From Salvator merianae (lineage: Eukaryota; Chordata; Lepidosauria; Squamata; Teiidae): a DNA stretch of 64,000 nucleotides. The notes under the pieces are model-generated. The model was not told where the DNA came from, did no database searches, and saw only the letters and a program-made list of their open reading frames with translations. The position numbers were made by a program, and so were the translations under genes. The stretch is taken from contig QVOM02000034.1 in the NCBI GenBank assembly GCA_003586115.2, forward strand, positions 19,574,684 to 19,638,683, given 5' to 3'. How positions within the stretch are numbered: the stretch's first letter is position 1; each line of letters starts with the position of its first letter. This document shows positions 43,467 to 54,140 of the stretch, piece by piece.

Positions 43467-44565
43467 TATGAGCTTTGAGCTAAGCCAAGACAGGGTTCTG
43501 TCCGTTAGCTCAAATTCATCCCATAAAAAATCATAAGATCTCATTAGGCTCTGCTAATATGGAGTTAAGATTTGTCAAGACGTAAGCAATTTTTTTTCTG
43601 AAAAAACTTGGCAAAAGCATCGCAGCAACTAGAATGGAAAAACAACTAGGTTACGATCTCCACTGAGGGACTGAACAATCTTGAAAATGGCTGCTGCTGG
43701 TTGTGAGTCAGCAGCGCAATAGAAGTAGAGAAATAAGCCCATTTCTCTGCCTTTATCACCATGGAATACTGCTCTAAACAGGCTAGTAATGGTTTTTGAT
43801 CACCTTCAGAATGTGATTTCTTCCACAGGCCTTAGTAACTGCCATGTCTGGAAACAGGCTGCACTGGTAAATGATAGCACCATCACCCCCCAGAAAACCT
43901 CCCTACATATTATTTTAAAATCTGATTACAGGCTGCACTTACAATTTTTAGAAGGCAGCTTTTTAAAAGACAAAGTGAGGCCGACACTCAGACTAGTAGA
44001 GAATATCTTCACAGCAAAAAAGCTAAAAAGAACTTCTTAGAATGGAGAATTCTAGGTAATATTTGTTTAAAATGTTGCATTTGGGCATACAAATACTACA
44101 AATTACCACCTTCTGAAAAAGTTCATTTGAGAACCTTGTTTCTGCCCAGCAGATTGTTTTCTGATCTCGATCAGTGGTGTAGCTAGAGTAGAGTGCCCTA
44201 AACAAAGAGAACAAAGAAAAGATAGACCCACATACAAGGCAGACTAAGGCTACATCCACATGTGACAAAGGGAATGCCTTATATCCATCCTTTACCATAT
44301 GGTGGGTTAAGAACTCTCAGGGTACCTCTCCAGCATTTTTTTTTTTCCAGATCAAACAGTTTTTTGAGTTGTTTGAGGTTCAATTCAAACTGAGTCAGGC
44401 TTGTTCAACCTGATTAGAGTTTGAACCAACTTCACTGTGATTCAGTTCAATTTGAACCAAACCACTGAATTTAAGTCCATGAATGTTTCTAGTTGCTGCT
44501 GGAGTGGGACAAGGCTGTCACATTCAAATGGTCCATTCCAATCTACTCCTGGCTGCTGTCTCTGA
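43467..44565. other. mostly unannotated; possible MITE ends at 44237 and 44350
   Basis: GGCTACATCCACATGTGAC at about 44250 and TTCAATTCAAACTGAGTCAG (like the 28920 interior) at about 44390 hint at further decayed hairpin elements without clear partners. Confidence 0.35.
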
Positions 44566-44955
44566 GAAGCCCTCAGAGGCAGCACCAAAGCTCTGAAGTC
44601 TGGGAAACTTCATTCCCAGCCTTCTGAGTTTCCATCTGGGCTATTTTCAGGGTGGACCCACTTCCATCGAGAAACGGTCCCAAGTGATATACCAGACCAT
44701 GGGAATGTGCCATCTGCACACTTCTGTGGTCTGGTATACTGACTCTAGGCCAGTTGTAGACCTCATCGTTGAGATCTACCACTAAACCAGGCAAGAGTTT
44801 CATTTTGGGTGCCCTAGCCCAGTCCATGCTTCACCCAATGTGGATGAAGTGTGATTGGGGGGAGCCACCGTAGTCCATGTTAGAGTGAGGATGGCAGGTC
44901 CTTGTTATGGAATATATTCCAGAATATAGGTAAGTACAGAAAGGGCCTTAATTAG
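44566..44955. mobile_element. family Y-like element (diverged)
   Basis: Shares with 56876-57361: GGGTGGACCCACTTCC-like, TATACCAGACCATGGG, TGTGCCATCTGCACACTTC, GTGGTCTGGTATACTG, TAGACCTC...GAGATCTACCA and a right end AAGTACAGAAAGGGCC. Confidence 0.55.
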
Positions 44956-44989
44956 TTAGTTATTTATATCTCACACCATTGCTTCACAG

Positions 44990-45125
44990 CAGCAGCAGCA
45001 GCCGCCCGTGGCTTTAAGGGTGGGTGTTCATAACACGTGGGAAGCAAGCAGTCATTGTTCATGGGGCCTTTGGGCCTCTGTACTGTGTTATGAATACCTG
45101 CCCTTAATGCCATGGGTTACCGCTG
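44990..45125. mobile_element. palindromic hAT MITE with near-perfect TSD
   Basis: 136 bp; TSD CTTCACAG (44982-44989) and CTTCACAA (45126-45133), 7 of 8. Ends CAGCAGCAGCAGCCGCCCG and GGGTTACCGCTG; inner GGCTTTAAGGGTGGGTGTTC and ACCTGCCCTTAATGCC inverted. Same family as 22065. Confidence 0.75.
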
Positions 45126-45139
45126 CTTCACAATATTCA

Positions 45140-46395
45140 GGGTTGCTTACAATATTAAAACATTAAAAACAAAGTTAAAATAAAAAAACATCTTAAATGC
45201 AAAAAGTGATGTCCTGCCAGGGAGGGAGGGTGGATTATATTTTAAACATGTTTTCAGTGCCACGTGGGTGGGATATAAATTCTTAAATAAATAAATATAC
45301 AAATAAATTAAAAAATCAGATTACGTAAAATATATATTAGTGTGCTCTTGGGCCTCCATTGGTAGGGTTTGTACGAAGAGCAGCTATGGGACTGTGATAA
45401 CAGCATTATAGGGATACATAGATGGAGTACAAGATCTCATCTCTTAGTCACCATTAACTTACTTGTGTACAAGATTTCCATGGTTGCCCTAACCCCTGGT
45501 TTTCCATAAGTGGCAATTACTTGCACAACATAACTTTGTACTACACAGTGGTTTGTGGAAACCAAACCATACAAATGATGACTGGTTACCAAAACAAAAA
45601 CAAAAAACAGCCCTTTCAGGCATTGTTCCTTTCAACAGCAGTGGAATCAAACTCTTAACATTGCATGGGGCAGTAAGTTAAAGCGGAGTATGGATAAAGC
45701 TTCCGAAAATGGAATTAGACTAGTATCTAGGTTTGGGATAAAGTTTGTTGAGGGAGCCCAGATATCTGCAAATGTTAAAGATATTTAACCGGCAAGTGGG
45801 AATACTTTTGTCACAGTGTTGATTTAGTATATACCAAAGAAATTTCAGCAGCCATGCTTAGATTTGACTTTTGCCTACCTTTGGAGAGCCAACGATGAGC
45901 ACTATTCAACCTGCAGTATTATTTTGATTTTGTATAATTATGGATGTCTGTTTGTTGACTTGTTGTTATGACAGCAATGTTTGTATATATATGTTTGTTG
46001 TATTAAGATATAATAAAATATTTTTTAAAAAAAATAAAGCAGAGTGTGGAAAACAGTTCTCTTAGAAATGAAAGATTTTCAGTATTCTAAGTGGGTATTC
46101 TTTGCTCTAGATACCCCTTTCCCTTAGGTGCCGGTAACAACATCGAGTGCTTAAACAGAGGACAGTGAATCTTTGTAAAGCTTATGCATTTGAGTGGAAC
46201 AGCCTTGCCAGTGTTTGGTCTGCACTGATGCTTTTAATAGCTACATCGTATTGATGAGCACAGCAATAATTGCTGCAGCCCTCCCTGCCAAAACAACTAT
46301 TAAGAAACAGAAACAGCCTCCATTGGATCCACTGCTGGCAAAGTAGCTGCTTCTACATTGCCAATAAAAGAGGAGACCAAATTAGATATGGCTTT
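45140..46395. other. mostly unannotated; AT-rich with an L2-like scrap at 45210-45300
   Basis: GGGTGGGATATAAATTC followed by AAATAAATAAAT at 45266-45300 looks like a plus-strand L2-type end. No gene. Confidence 0.35.
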
Positions 46396-46399
46396 GCCA

Positions 46400-46800
46400 C
46401 AAATTTTACATGCAGATGATGTATGGCTGTGAAAGAAAAGAGCAAAAGAAAGAAGATAGATGCCTTCAAAGAAAAGATTTGGAGATGGTTACTAAGAATA
46501 ACATGGATTGCGAGAAGAACAAATCAGTCAGGCCTGAACCAAATCAAACCTGACTGCTCTCTTAAGGCAATGATCATCAAGCAGAAGCTGACATACTTTA
46601 GGCATCTGATGCAAGTAAATAAAGGGCTAAGGGGGAAAAGTATGATGCTTGGCAAACAGACAAGATGGATGAACATCATCAGTGCGAGTACTAGATGACT
46701 TTGGAAGTTCTACAAGAAATTACAGGTCAAAATGGTACGCATTTGTCCACAGCCCCTGGGAGCCAAACTCATTTTGATGGCACTTACCACCTAACAATGC
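46400..46800 (+). mobile_element. BovB (RTE) LINE 3' end with decayed ORF C-terminus
   Basis: The frame at about 46423-46698 reads KIDAFKEKIWRWLLRITW, ARRTNQSGLNQI, MIIKQKLTYFRHLM and MLGKQTRWMN, which aligns in order with the C-terminus of BovB ORF2 (RIDAFE.W.WRRLL, RRSNQSIL, KL.YFGHLMR, MLGK). The 3' end CTCATTTTGATGGCACTTACC resembles the BovB tail used by Sauria SINEs. 5'-truncated and frame-broken. BovB is typical of squamates and ruminants and is known for horizontal transfer. Confidence 0.85.
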
Positions 46801-49018
46801 CAATAAGTTAAATAGTAATACAGTACTGTTTACAATAGCTGAGAAGGCTGAAGTCCCTGATTCTGAGGGAACACATCCCAAAATGCCCTTCTGATTTTTC
46901 TCCAAGATATCCCCCTGCCAATCTGGTATTCAAATAATGCCAGCACCGAGACAGTTCCTGTTCCATAGTCCTGTTATATTTTCAGGGTATGATTGTGCAA
47001 GAGGACTATTGGGGATGGGACCCAAACTTTCTAGGGTGGTCAGAGGGAGGGTTTCCTTTTCTCTCTCCAAACAATCCCTGACCTTGTAGTCATTCAAGAG
47101 GGGTGGTAGTTTCATTTCCCACTTCTTCTTTGTCCCATGTCACCATCCGCTTATTTCTTTCATCATTTTTTAAAAATTAAACCACTGATTTTTGCAAGTG
47201 TGCAAGTCTGTATCTTCACAAGCTATGGAGGGAAATTAAAGGCAGACTACAGTGCACCATTCTTGTGGGGATCTGAGGCAAAGTACAGTGTACCATTATT
47301 TTGAGGGTTCCTCCAATGTTTTCTTCACCTCTGCCTATGTTGAGGTGGAAGGGGGATGGTTGTGACTGCCTCCTTTTCTTGGTATTGTTTTTACAGTGCA
47401 CAGATTTGTACAAGAGTGCAATTCTGTTCACTCCCTGGCTGGGGGGACATTGGTCAGGGGGGGGACGACATTGTCCCACAGAACTTATGAAAACCCAGTT
47501 CTACTTAATTGTGGAGAGTCAATGAACATCCTGAAAAAGAGGCTGGTTGAGTCCACTGAGGAATGTGGGGAGAGGGAAGTACATGCCCTACAATCTACTG
47601 AGGGGAACTGAGGGAACTCCCTCCCTCCCTCTCATCCACCACACTTTGTGTTACTCCCTGAAACTTGTAAAGATGCAGTTTTGTGCAATTGCACAAAACC
47701 TGCATTTTTCAAAATTAAAAAAGGAAAGGTAGATGTGACCTGGGGCTAGAAGAAAGGCAGGGGGGCAAGGAGAGGCTCCAGAGCTGGAAAACTCACTTTA
47801 TAAATTCTGCAAACAGGAATAGTTGGGGGGTGACTAGGGCAGTGACAGAGGGAGCTGAGTTTATTCTCCCTTGAGAAGCGAAAATTCAAGTAACAGCAGT
47901 GCATCCAATTACAGAGAGTACAGGGCAGAGAAGGACAGGAGGGATGGAAAGGGAAAAAGTATCCTGTCACTAGGCTGAGGCTGGGGAGACTGAAAAGTGT
48001 GGACTACGAAAGAACTGAATGAGCACTATATTAGATGGGTGTGATCAAGCCAAAAATGGGTTAAGTCTCCATTGTGCCCTAAGGCAGACTAATCCGTTCT
48101 GGTGTGATCAGGGCCTGTGTTTTTATCAATAAGACAGAAGCCAACTATTGATGGGCAGCTTAAAAGCCTCTGTAGTATTCTTTTCTTTGAGTGTTTTTTT
48201 ATCTCTAAACCAGATTTGGATTTGACAGCCCTACTAACCGAAGGTTCTTCAAAGAGAATCTGCCACGGAAATAGTGGCCTGTCTTCTGGAAAAGAGAGAA
48301 CATGACCATGCTAATCGTTGGCATGACTGCATAAAAATGCTTAGATTAGATTGTCCAAATGATAAATTGACACTGATTAGAATGAATATTGGATTCCCGG
48401 TATTCCCATTCCCCCAATTGCTCCCTTGTTGTCATTTATTAACACTGATTGATGTGATATGTACTCAGATTAAACCTATACTTTGGGCCTTCCTGAAAGA
48501 CAACAGGCTTCTGTCATCACATACTATTTTAGTGCTACCCTCAATCTCAGGCAGCTGTGCAGTAGCATCAAGTGCAGATGGGTATAGTCAAGAGCGCTGT
48601 GCAGTAGTTCGTTGGCTTCATTTGAAACCAAGAGGGCACCAGCAAATCTCCCTCTGCTCTGATCCATTTTGGTTTGCTGGCACAGTGTGAACATCAAACA
48701 AAGCTGGACTGGCATGGATATGACAGTTCCAGGGGCTTCAGTCTGCAGCTGCCATACTAGTTGCTTCTACAGTTATGCAATTTCAGATCTGGAAAAGTTC
48801 ATGCTCTGGACTACAACTCCTTAGCCATCATGGATTGGGAGGGGGGTGGATTTTTTTTAAGGAAAAATGTTTTCCAGACCTTAAGTTATACTTTGTCTCC
48901 TATCAAAGGATGAGAGCAAGGTGAAGGTTTATGTGGGATAAAAACCTAAGTGTGCCCTGAATATCTGTGTTTGTGAGCCATAATTACAACTGCCCACAAT
49001 GTCTTTTTGAAAAGTTGA
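46801..49018. other. unannotated sequence
   Basis: About 2.2 kb with no recognised repeat. Open frames of 60-138 codons on both strands show no known motif and are not flanked by convincing splice sites. Confidence 0.35.
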
Positions 49019-49019
49019 T

Positions 49020-50110
49020 TGTTATTTATTTATTTATTTATTTATTTATTATTTGCATGTTTATCCCATCCTATAACCGAAGATCTCAGGGAAGATTACA
49101 ACATTAAAAAGTAATATAAAATGAACATACTAAACAATAACAGTGTCTGAAAATGGGGAGGAAAAGCTGTTTCCTAATTTAGCCAAAGGGGATGGCAAAG
49201 AGGTGTGTCTTCACTGCTTTCCTAAACATATAAAGTGAAGATGTGTGACACACCTCAGGGGGGAGACTATTCCATAGTCTGGGACAGAGGCGTAGCGAGG
49301 GGGGGCGGGGGGGCGGAGCGCCCCAGGCGGCGCGTTGTCCAGGGCGGCCGGCCCACGGAGCCAGACCCCCGCCCACCGGCGCCCTCGCTCGTCGCCCCGG
49401 ACGCCCGCCAGCCGTTGCCCTGGGCGGCCCGCCCGGCGGCGCCCGCGCTCGTCGCCTCGTCGCCTCGGCCCACCCGGCGGCGGCCGCACTCCTCAGCTCG
49501 TCACCCTGCCCGGCCCACCTGGAGACGGCCGCCGCAGTCGTCGGCTCCTCGCCCCAGCCTGCCCGCCTGCCAGCTGGGCGGAGCCAGCGAGCGTGCATGC
49601 GTGCGGGCAGGGCCATCGAAGCTGCCGCCAGCCGGGCTGGGCCGAAGAGCACGGCTGCAGCCGGCCAGGCTGGGGCAAGGAGCAAGGCCGCCGCCGGGTG
49701 GGCCGGGGTGACGAGCAAGGCCGCCACTGGGCGGGCCGGGGCGGGCCGACGAGCAAGGCCGCTGCCGGCCGGGCCGGGGTGATGAGCAAGGCCGCCGCCA
49801 GCCGGGCCGGGCCGGGGCAACGAGCAAGGCCGCTTGCAGGCGGGGCGATGAGCGGGGCATGCGTGCTCGCTGGCCACACCCACATGCATGCACGCTCGCT
49901 GGCCACGCCCACACGCATGCGTGCTCGCTGGCCACACCCCTAGCCCCGGGCGTCAACGCTGCTAGTAGCCCCAGGCGTCAAAGCTGCTAGCTACGCCAGT
50001 GGTCTGGGAGTCATCACTGAGAAAGCCCTATCTCAGGTGCCCACCCCTTTTGCTTCTGAGGGTAGTGGTCCACACTCTGTTAAAAACGTCCCGGATTTGC
50101 CTGATCCATC
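49020..50110 (-). repeat. repeat with L2-like tail, minus, split by a hAT element
   Basis: TTATTTATTTATTTATTTAT at 49024, then TTTATCCCATCCTATAACCG and AGATCTCAGGG. The body (CAGTGTCTGAAAATGGGG, GCTGTTTCC, CTATTCCATAGTCTGGGA, GAGAAAGCCCTATCTCAGG) parallels 57490-57870. The hAT element at 49285-50001 interrupts it within TCTGGGA. Confidence 0.55.
49285..50001. mobile_element. GC-rich 717-bp hAT element with perfect TSD
   Basis: TSD GTCTGGGA at 49277-49284 and 50002-50009. Ends CAGAGGCGTAGCGAGG and CTAGCTACGCCAGTG are imperfect inverted repeats of the CAGTGGCGTAGC type found in hAT elements. The interior is extremely GC- and CpG-rich with degenerate repeats of GGGCCGGGGYGACGAGCAAG and GTGCTCGCTGGCCACRCCC. 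Large open frames (141-252 codons) on both strands are low-complexity (A, R, G, P) and follow from the GC content; none shows a transposase motif. Confidence 0.85.
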
Positions 50111-50639
50111 AAAACAACTGTCTTTCTTAAATGCTTTGCAGTTTAGACTCTGTTTTTGATCAACTCCTTAGGATTTAGTTATGGGGACAGGTGCACTAGA
50201 AATGGTAGGTTAGCAGGGGAGGGGTGGGACTTTTATCGGAGACATAGTTTTCTTCTTCTGATCCATGTTTTGGTCTGCACCCTCTTTTATGGCACCTTCA
50301 TGCAAAACCTTTTGTTGTGGCATAGCTCTATATTAATCTTCTTGAATCATAACTATACCAGGTCCTGATGCTGCTGTCGCCTTGTCAGGGTTCAGTAGTG
50401 TCCATAGGCTGCATGTGCCTGCACATGCTGGGGCAGTGATTGAGTTGCCAGGTCAAGTGGGTCCACATTCACAGTGCTCAATCATCAGAGAGCTTTTTTG
50501 AACTCTGGTGGCACTATGAGTACAGAATTCTGCATGCCAAAGCACCAACTGGAAGTTGGTATCAGCATGCGAACACTGTCAGTGGAAGCCCCAGTGGATC
50601 TTACACTGTGTGCAGGTGAATGCAGAGGTGGATGGAAGT

Positions 50640-50835
50640 CATAAGAGCATAAGAGGAGTCTTGCTTGATCAGGTCACAACCCATCTAGTCCTGCATCGTG
50701 TCTCATACAGTGACCCACCAATTGCTTCTGTGCATTCTCAAGCAGAAGACAAAGGCTATACCTTCTCCTGTGCTTGATTCCCTGCAAATGGCCTTTAGAG
50801 GCATCCTGCCTGACAGTCATCCTAGGTCTTACCTC
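50640..50835 (-). mobile_element. CR1-clade (L3-like) LINE 3' tail, minus
   Basis: CATAAGAGCATAAGAGGAGT, TTGCTTGATCAGGTCAC, TCTCATACAGTGACCCACCA, CCCTGCAAATGGCCTTTAG. Same family as 5914 and 23260. Confidence 0.65.
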
Positions 50836-51015
50836 TGTACTCCATTAGGGGGTGCCTGTACCATCACATACACATCCCAATGTAGTTGTGACCTTGGAAT
50901 CCTTAGAAAGCTGCTGTTAAATCACAAAGTACACTCATATTAATATATTGAACAATAAAAAGTCATACCATGCCACAGAAATAGTTGTTTTAATCCATGA
51001 TAAATAGTACCTATC

Positions 51016-51139
51016 CAGCGGCGGCCAGTAGCTAGGTGACCTGCTGAGGCAATACAGAGGCCTGGAGGCCCCGCAAACAGCCATGGCGCACTTCGTACAG
51101 GATGCAAACACCCAGGCTTAAAGTCACTGGCTGCTGCTG
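51016..51139. mobile_element. palindromic hAT MITE, left arm shortened
   Basis: Starts CAGCGGCGGCCAGTAGC, ends AAGTCACTGGCTGCTGCTG. ATGGCGCACTTCGTACAGG and AACACCCAGGCTTAAAGTC match the right arm of 22065. The matching left arm is mostly lost. Flanks TACCTATC (51008-51015) and CACCTACC (51140-51147) agree at 6 of 8. Confidence 0.65.
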
Positions 51140-52094
51140 CACCTACCCCAGACCTCATTACTCACAGCTTCTTCATTCACAAGTCTTCTTTATTTGTGAC
51201 TGGGGGGATTAGTAGCAAGTCGGGAACTAACTTATCTGTGGATTTTGACAAAAAAGCTGACCTTTTCAGAGTTCCTTGCGGTGGTATAGGGTGAAGTAAA
51301 AATCTGGTCTCCATACTTACATTTCTAACATTTTTAACAGAATATTCACGACTGTTCTCTGTATTTTCAGGCATAAGGGCATGAAGCAAAATAATTGCAG
51401 ACTGTATACTTCACAGCCCTGTCATGTTCCAGAAATAAGAATCTTTATGAAGTTCCTAACTTCACAAAGGAGCCTGATGGCTGATGGAACGTCTGCCAAA
51501 TTATCAATCATATTTATGCGCATAGATTCAACTTTGAAAAGCATGGGCTTAGGGCTTTCCTGCTCTTCCCTGATGCCCCAGCATGAATGTAGGGTGCAGA
51601 TCTACTGGCTGTTCAAATGTTAAGGCCAACATCAGATCACAGATTCCACTTGTCTCCTGGGCGTGAACGGAAGAACTTACTGACTTGCTTTGTCTACAGC
51701 AGGGCTGGAATCTGGGCCTCAGCACTGAGCAGCTCCTCTGGGGGTGTTGTTGTGCAGTCCACATTGTGTGCCACAGAGAGTCTCAGGGTGTCACTGCTAC
51801 AGGAGAACATTATGTGCAGCAGCCAAAAGCATGTCTGGAACCAGAAGTGCAGGCAGAATTCTGCTTATTCCTTACCGGCAAATGCACTAAGGGCCTCCTT
51901 CCCGTTCGTTAGTATGGAATACATGAGGTCCCACCCCACTGCTGGTACATTCTGTTTCCATAGGATGAAGTGTAATCCAGATCAAAGGGCTTTTGATCTA
52001 GATCATTGGTAGACCTTGACATCACATCCGGTGGACCAGCACAGCCCAGTACAGAATATGGAAGCGTAAAGAAGGCATGCCTCTATGTTCTCAA
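51140..52094. other. unannotated sequence
   Basis: Two overlapping frames (75 and 131 codons, 51617-52012) without known motif. No supportable gene. Confidence 0.35.
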
Positions 52095-52129
52095 CTACCA
52101 CTATGTTTCTAATTAGTGCCTGGAGCTTG

Positions 52130-52212
52130 CCATAGTTTGCACTAGCATGCAGATGACAGGCTCCTATTCTGGAATATAATCTGGGAAAAGGCCCAGTGCA
52201 GAAAGAGCCTCT
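52130..52212. mobile_element. half copy of the 11112 hairpin MITE
   Basis: GCCATAGTTTGCACTAGCAT, GACAGGCTCCTATTCTGGAA, TATAATCTGGGAAAAGGCCC, AGTGCAGAAAGAGCC. The other half is absent or diverged. Confidence 0.6.
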
Positions 52213-53211
52213 GCAGTGCTCTTTTTTGTCATGTAGGTGCGACGCTATTAGATTACTGAGCAAATGCTGGAAACCAGTATATGCAAATATTTGGTGAGGT
52301 TTGATCATTTTCTTTGTGTGCAAACAACTTCTCTCACATGGGCAGAACATCTTCTGCTATTTTTTTCTGAGTCTTCCAGCTTATTATATAAAAATGAATT
52401 ATACTGTGTTTACGGCTACTGAGGGAAGGGCAGGAAATTTCTTCTTCACTTCCAAATGTCACGGAGTAGGCAAAGGACTGTTTGGCACTCTGGATAATGC
52501 AGTAATAATATGTTTTGTTTATGAAATCCCACACTCTTAGGGAAGCATTCTAAGATGAGGAAAATACCCTTATGGGATACGGATATTTCCCATTGCATTA
52601 GGAGCAATTAAAGCAAAATCAGGAGGAGAGAAAATGAAAGAGTTTGGGGAGGTCTTGTGAATTATTAACATGCCAAGAATTAATACAGTTAAACCAAACA
52701 GCCCCCAGACAAGTATTTTGGAGTAAAATGCAAGAGGATGGATTGTCAGGAAAGACTAGTCTTACCCTAAGTAAGAACAGCTAAGCAAACAATGCCGGGT
52801 CACAATGCCAGGTCACAGAATGGAGCTTACAAGAAGTTATTAGCTGCTACACTTATATTAACTGTAAGGTGCCCATTAGATGAAAAAAACAGTAGGGAGG
52901 AGGGATTGAAGAAAATAAATGGCTGTTTGAGAGGTAGTGATTTCCATTGTCCTTTCTGCATCAGTGCGAACGGTTCATGGTTTTTCTTTTTTTTTGCATA
53001 AGTGTGACTTCAGTTTATGAACACTGATATAATTGGTAGGCTTTGCTGGGAATGACAGATGGGGGCAAATGAATCTGAAAGTGGTTACATGCTGAACATG
53101 TACAGGCAACGGTTCATCAGAATTGCTAAAGTGTAGCTGTTTGTGTTTCATTATTTACCAAGTTTGCAGGCTGCCTGACCTGCAAGTGTTCTAGGGAATC
53201 AAACATCGGTT
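52213..53211. other. unannotated sequence
   Basis: No recognised repeat; a T-rich run at 52981-52996. Confidence 0.35.
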
Positions 53212-53345
53212 GTCCCATTTTGTCCTTGCAATGAGAAACCCTATGAAGTTAAGTTGGCTTGAGAAATTATGTGCAGCTTGCAATCATCCAGCAGATTATA
53301 TGACTAAGCAGGGATCTGAATCTACATTGTTCTAGTCCAGTCCAA
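53212..53345 (-). repeat. MIR/CORE-like SINE, minus
   Basis: TGTCCTTGCAATGAGAAACC, CTATGAAGTTAAGTTGGC, AAGCAGGGATCTGAATCTAC, TTCTAGTCCAGTCCAAC: complement of a CORE-like body and tRNA-like head. Confidence 0.6.
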
Positions 53346-53364
53346 CAGAAAGGGGAGAGATAGG

Positions 53365-53597
53365 ATGGGATTGTCATTTGTGTACCGCTCACCCTGCTGC
53401 CCAACAGCTTCCCTGCCTGAACTGGCAGAGGAAGTCTTGGATGTGATGTTGGGAGCCCCCTGTCCAGTGGTACTGGAGGATTTTAACTTCCACGCTGAAG
53501 GCTCCTTTGATAGACCAGCTCAGGACTTCATGACCTCCATGGCAACAATAGAACTGTCTCAATATGCTATGGAGTCCACCCAGGCAACAGAACATAC
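53365..53597 (+). pseudogene. L2 LINE endonuclease fragment
   Basis: The open frame includes PVVLEDFNFHAEGSFDRPAQ and an ATEHTL end, similar to the L2 endonuclease segment around LLGDFNIHV (G of GDFN replaced by E) and the T..GHTLD motif. The L2 code resumes at about 54140. Confidence 0.65.
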
Positions 53598-53895
53598 TCT
53601 TTATTATTATTATTATTATTTTTATTACCTTTCAAATGTATAAAATTACATTCTACATTAAACATTCTTATATCAATATTGTTGTCGATTTCCTCCTTCA
53701 TTGACAGTTTCTTCTATGTTTCATATTTTTCACCCCTTTTATACCTTTTCCATTCTTTTTCTCCACCAAATGTCTTCTTTCTTCATCATTCTTCAAATCC
53801 AGTAATCACAAGTCCACTGTCCAGCTCTTGCAGAAAGTCAATAAAGGGTTTCCAGTTTCTGAAATACCTATCAACTGTTTTATTTACAACAGAAT
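53598..53895. other. (TTA)n tract and insert inside L2
   Basis: TTATTATTATTATTATTATT then T-rich sequence to 53887. Not L2 code. Possibly a decayed LINE tail in minus orientation, but not identified. Confidence 0.4.
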
Positions 53896-54132
53896 CAGCG
53901 GTGGCCCATGACTTTAAGGGCGGGGGTTTGCACCCCATGCCCCACGCGCCATGGCTGTTTGCGGGCCTCCGGGCCTCTGTACTGACGCAGCAGGTCCCTA
54001 CCTGCTGCATCAGTATGGAGGCCCGGAGGCCTGGAGGCCCGGAGGCCTGGAGGCCCGGAGGCCTGGAGGCCTGTGAACAGCCATGGCGCGCGGGGCATGA
54101 ACACCCGCCCTTAAAGTCACGGGCCATCACTG
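53896..54132. mobile_element. palindromic hAT MITE with perfect TSD and expanded centre
   Basis: 237 bp bounded by AACAGAAT (53888-53895 and 54133-54140). Ends CAGCGGTGGCCCATGACTTT and AAAGTCACGGGCCATCACTG; inner GGGCGGGGGTTTGCACCCC and GGGGCATGAACACCCGCCC. Its centre holds a tandem run of GGAGGCCCGGAGGCCTGG units at about 54016-54072. Confidence 0.85.
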
Positions 54133-54140
54133 AACAGAAT

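Noticed and set aside
48274..48690. 138-codon plus frame
   Set aside because: No recognisable domain, no repeat family match and no convincing splice sites; the length is not exceptional for 64 kb in six frames.
49179..49956. 252-codon minus frame and four other large frames on both strands
   Set aside because: Low-complexity A/R/G/P content in a GC-rich non-autonomous hAT element; no transposase motif, and the minus frame runs across the TSD.
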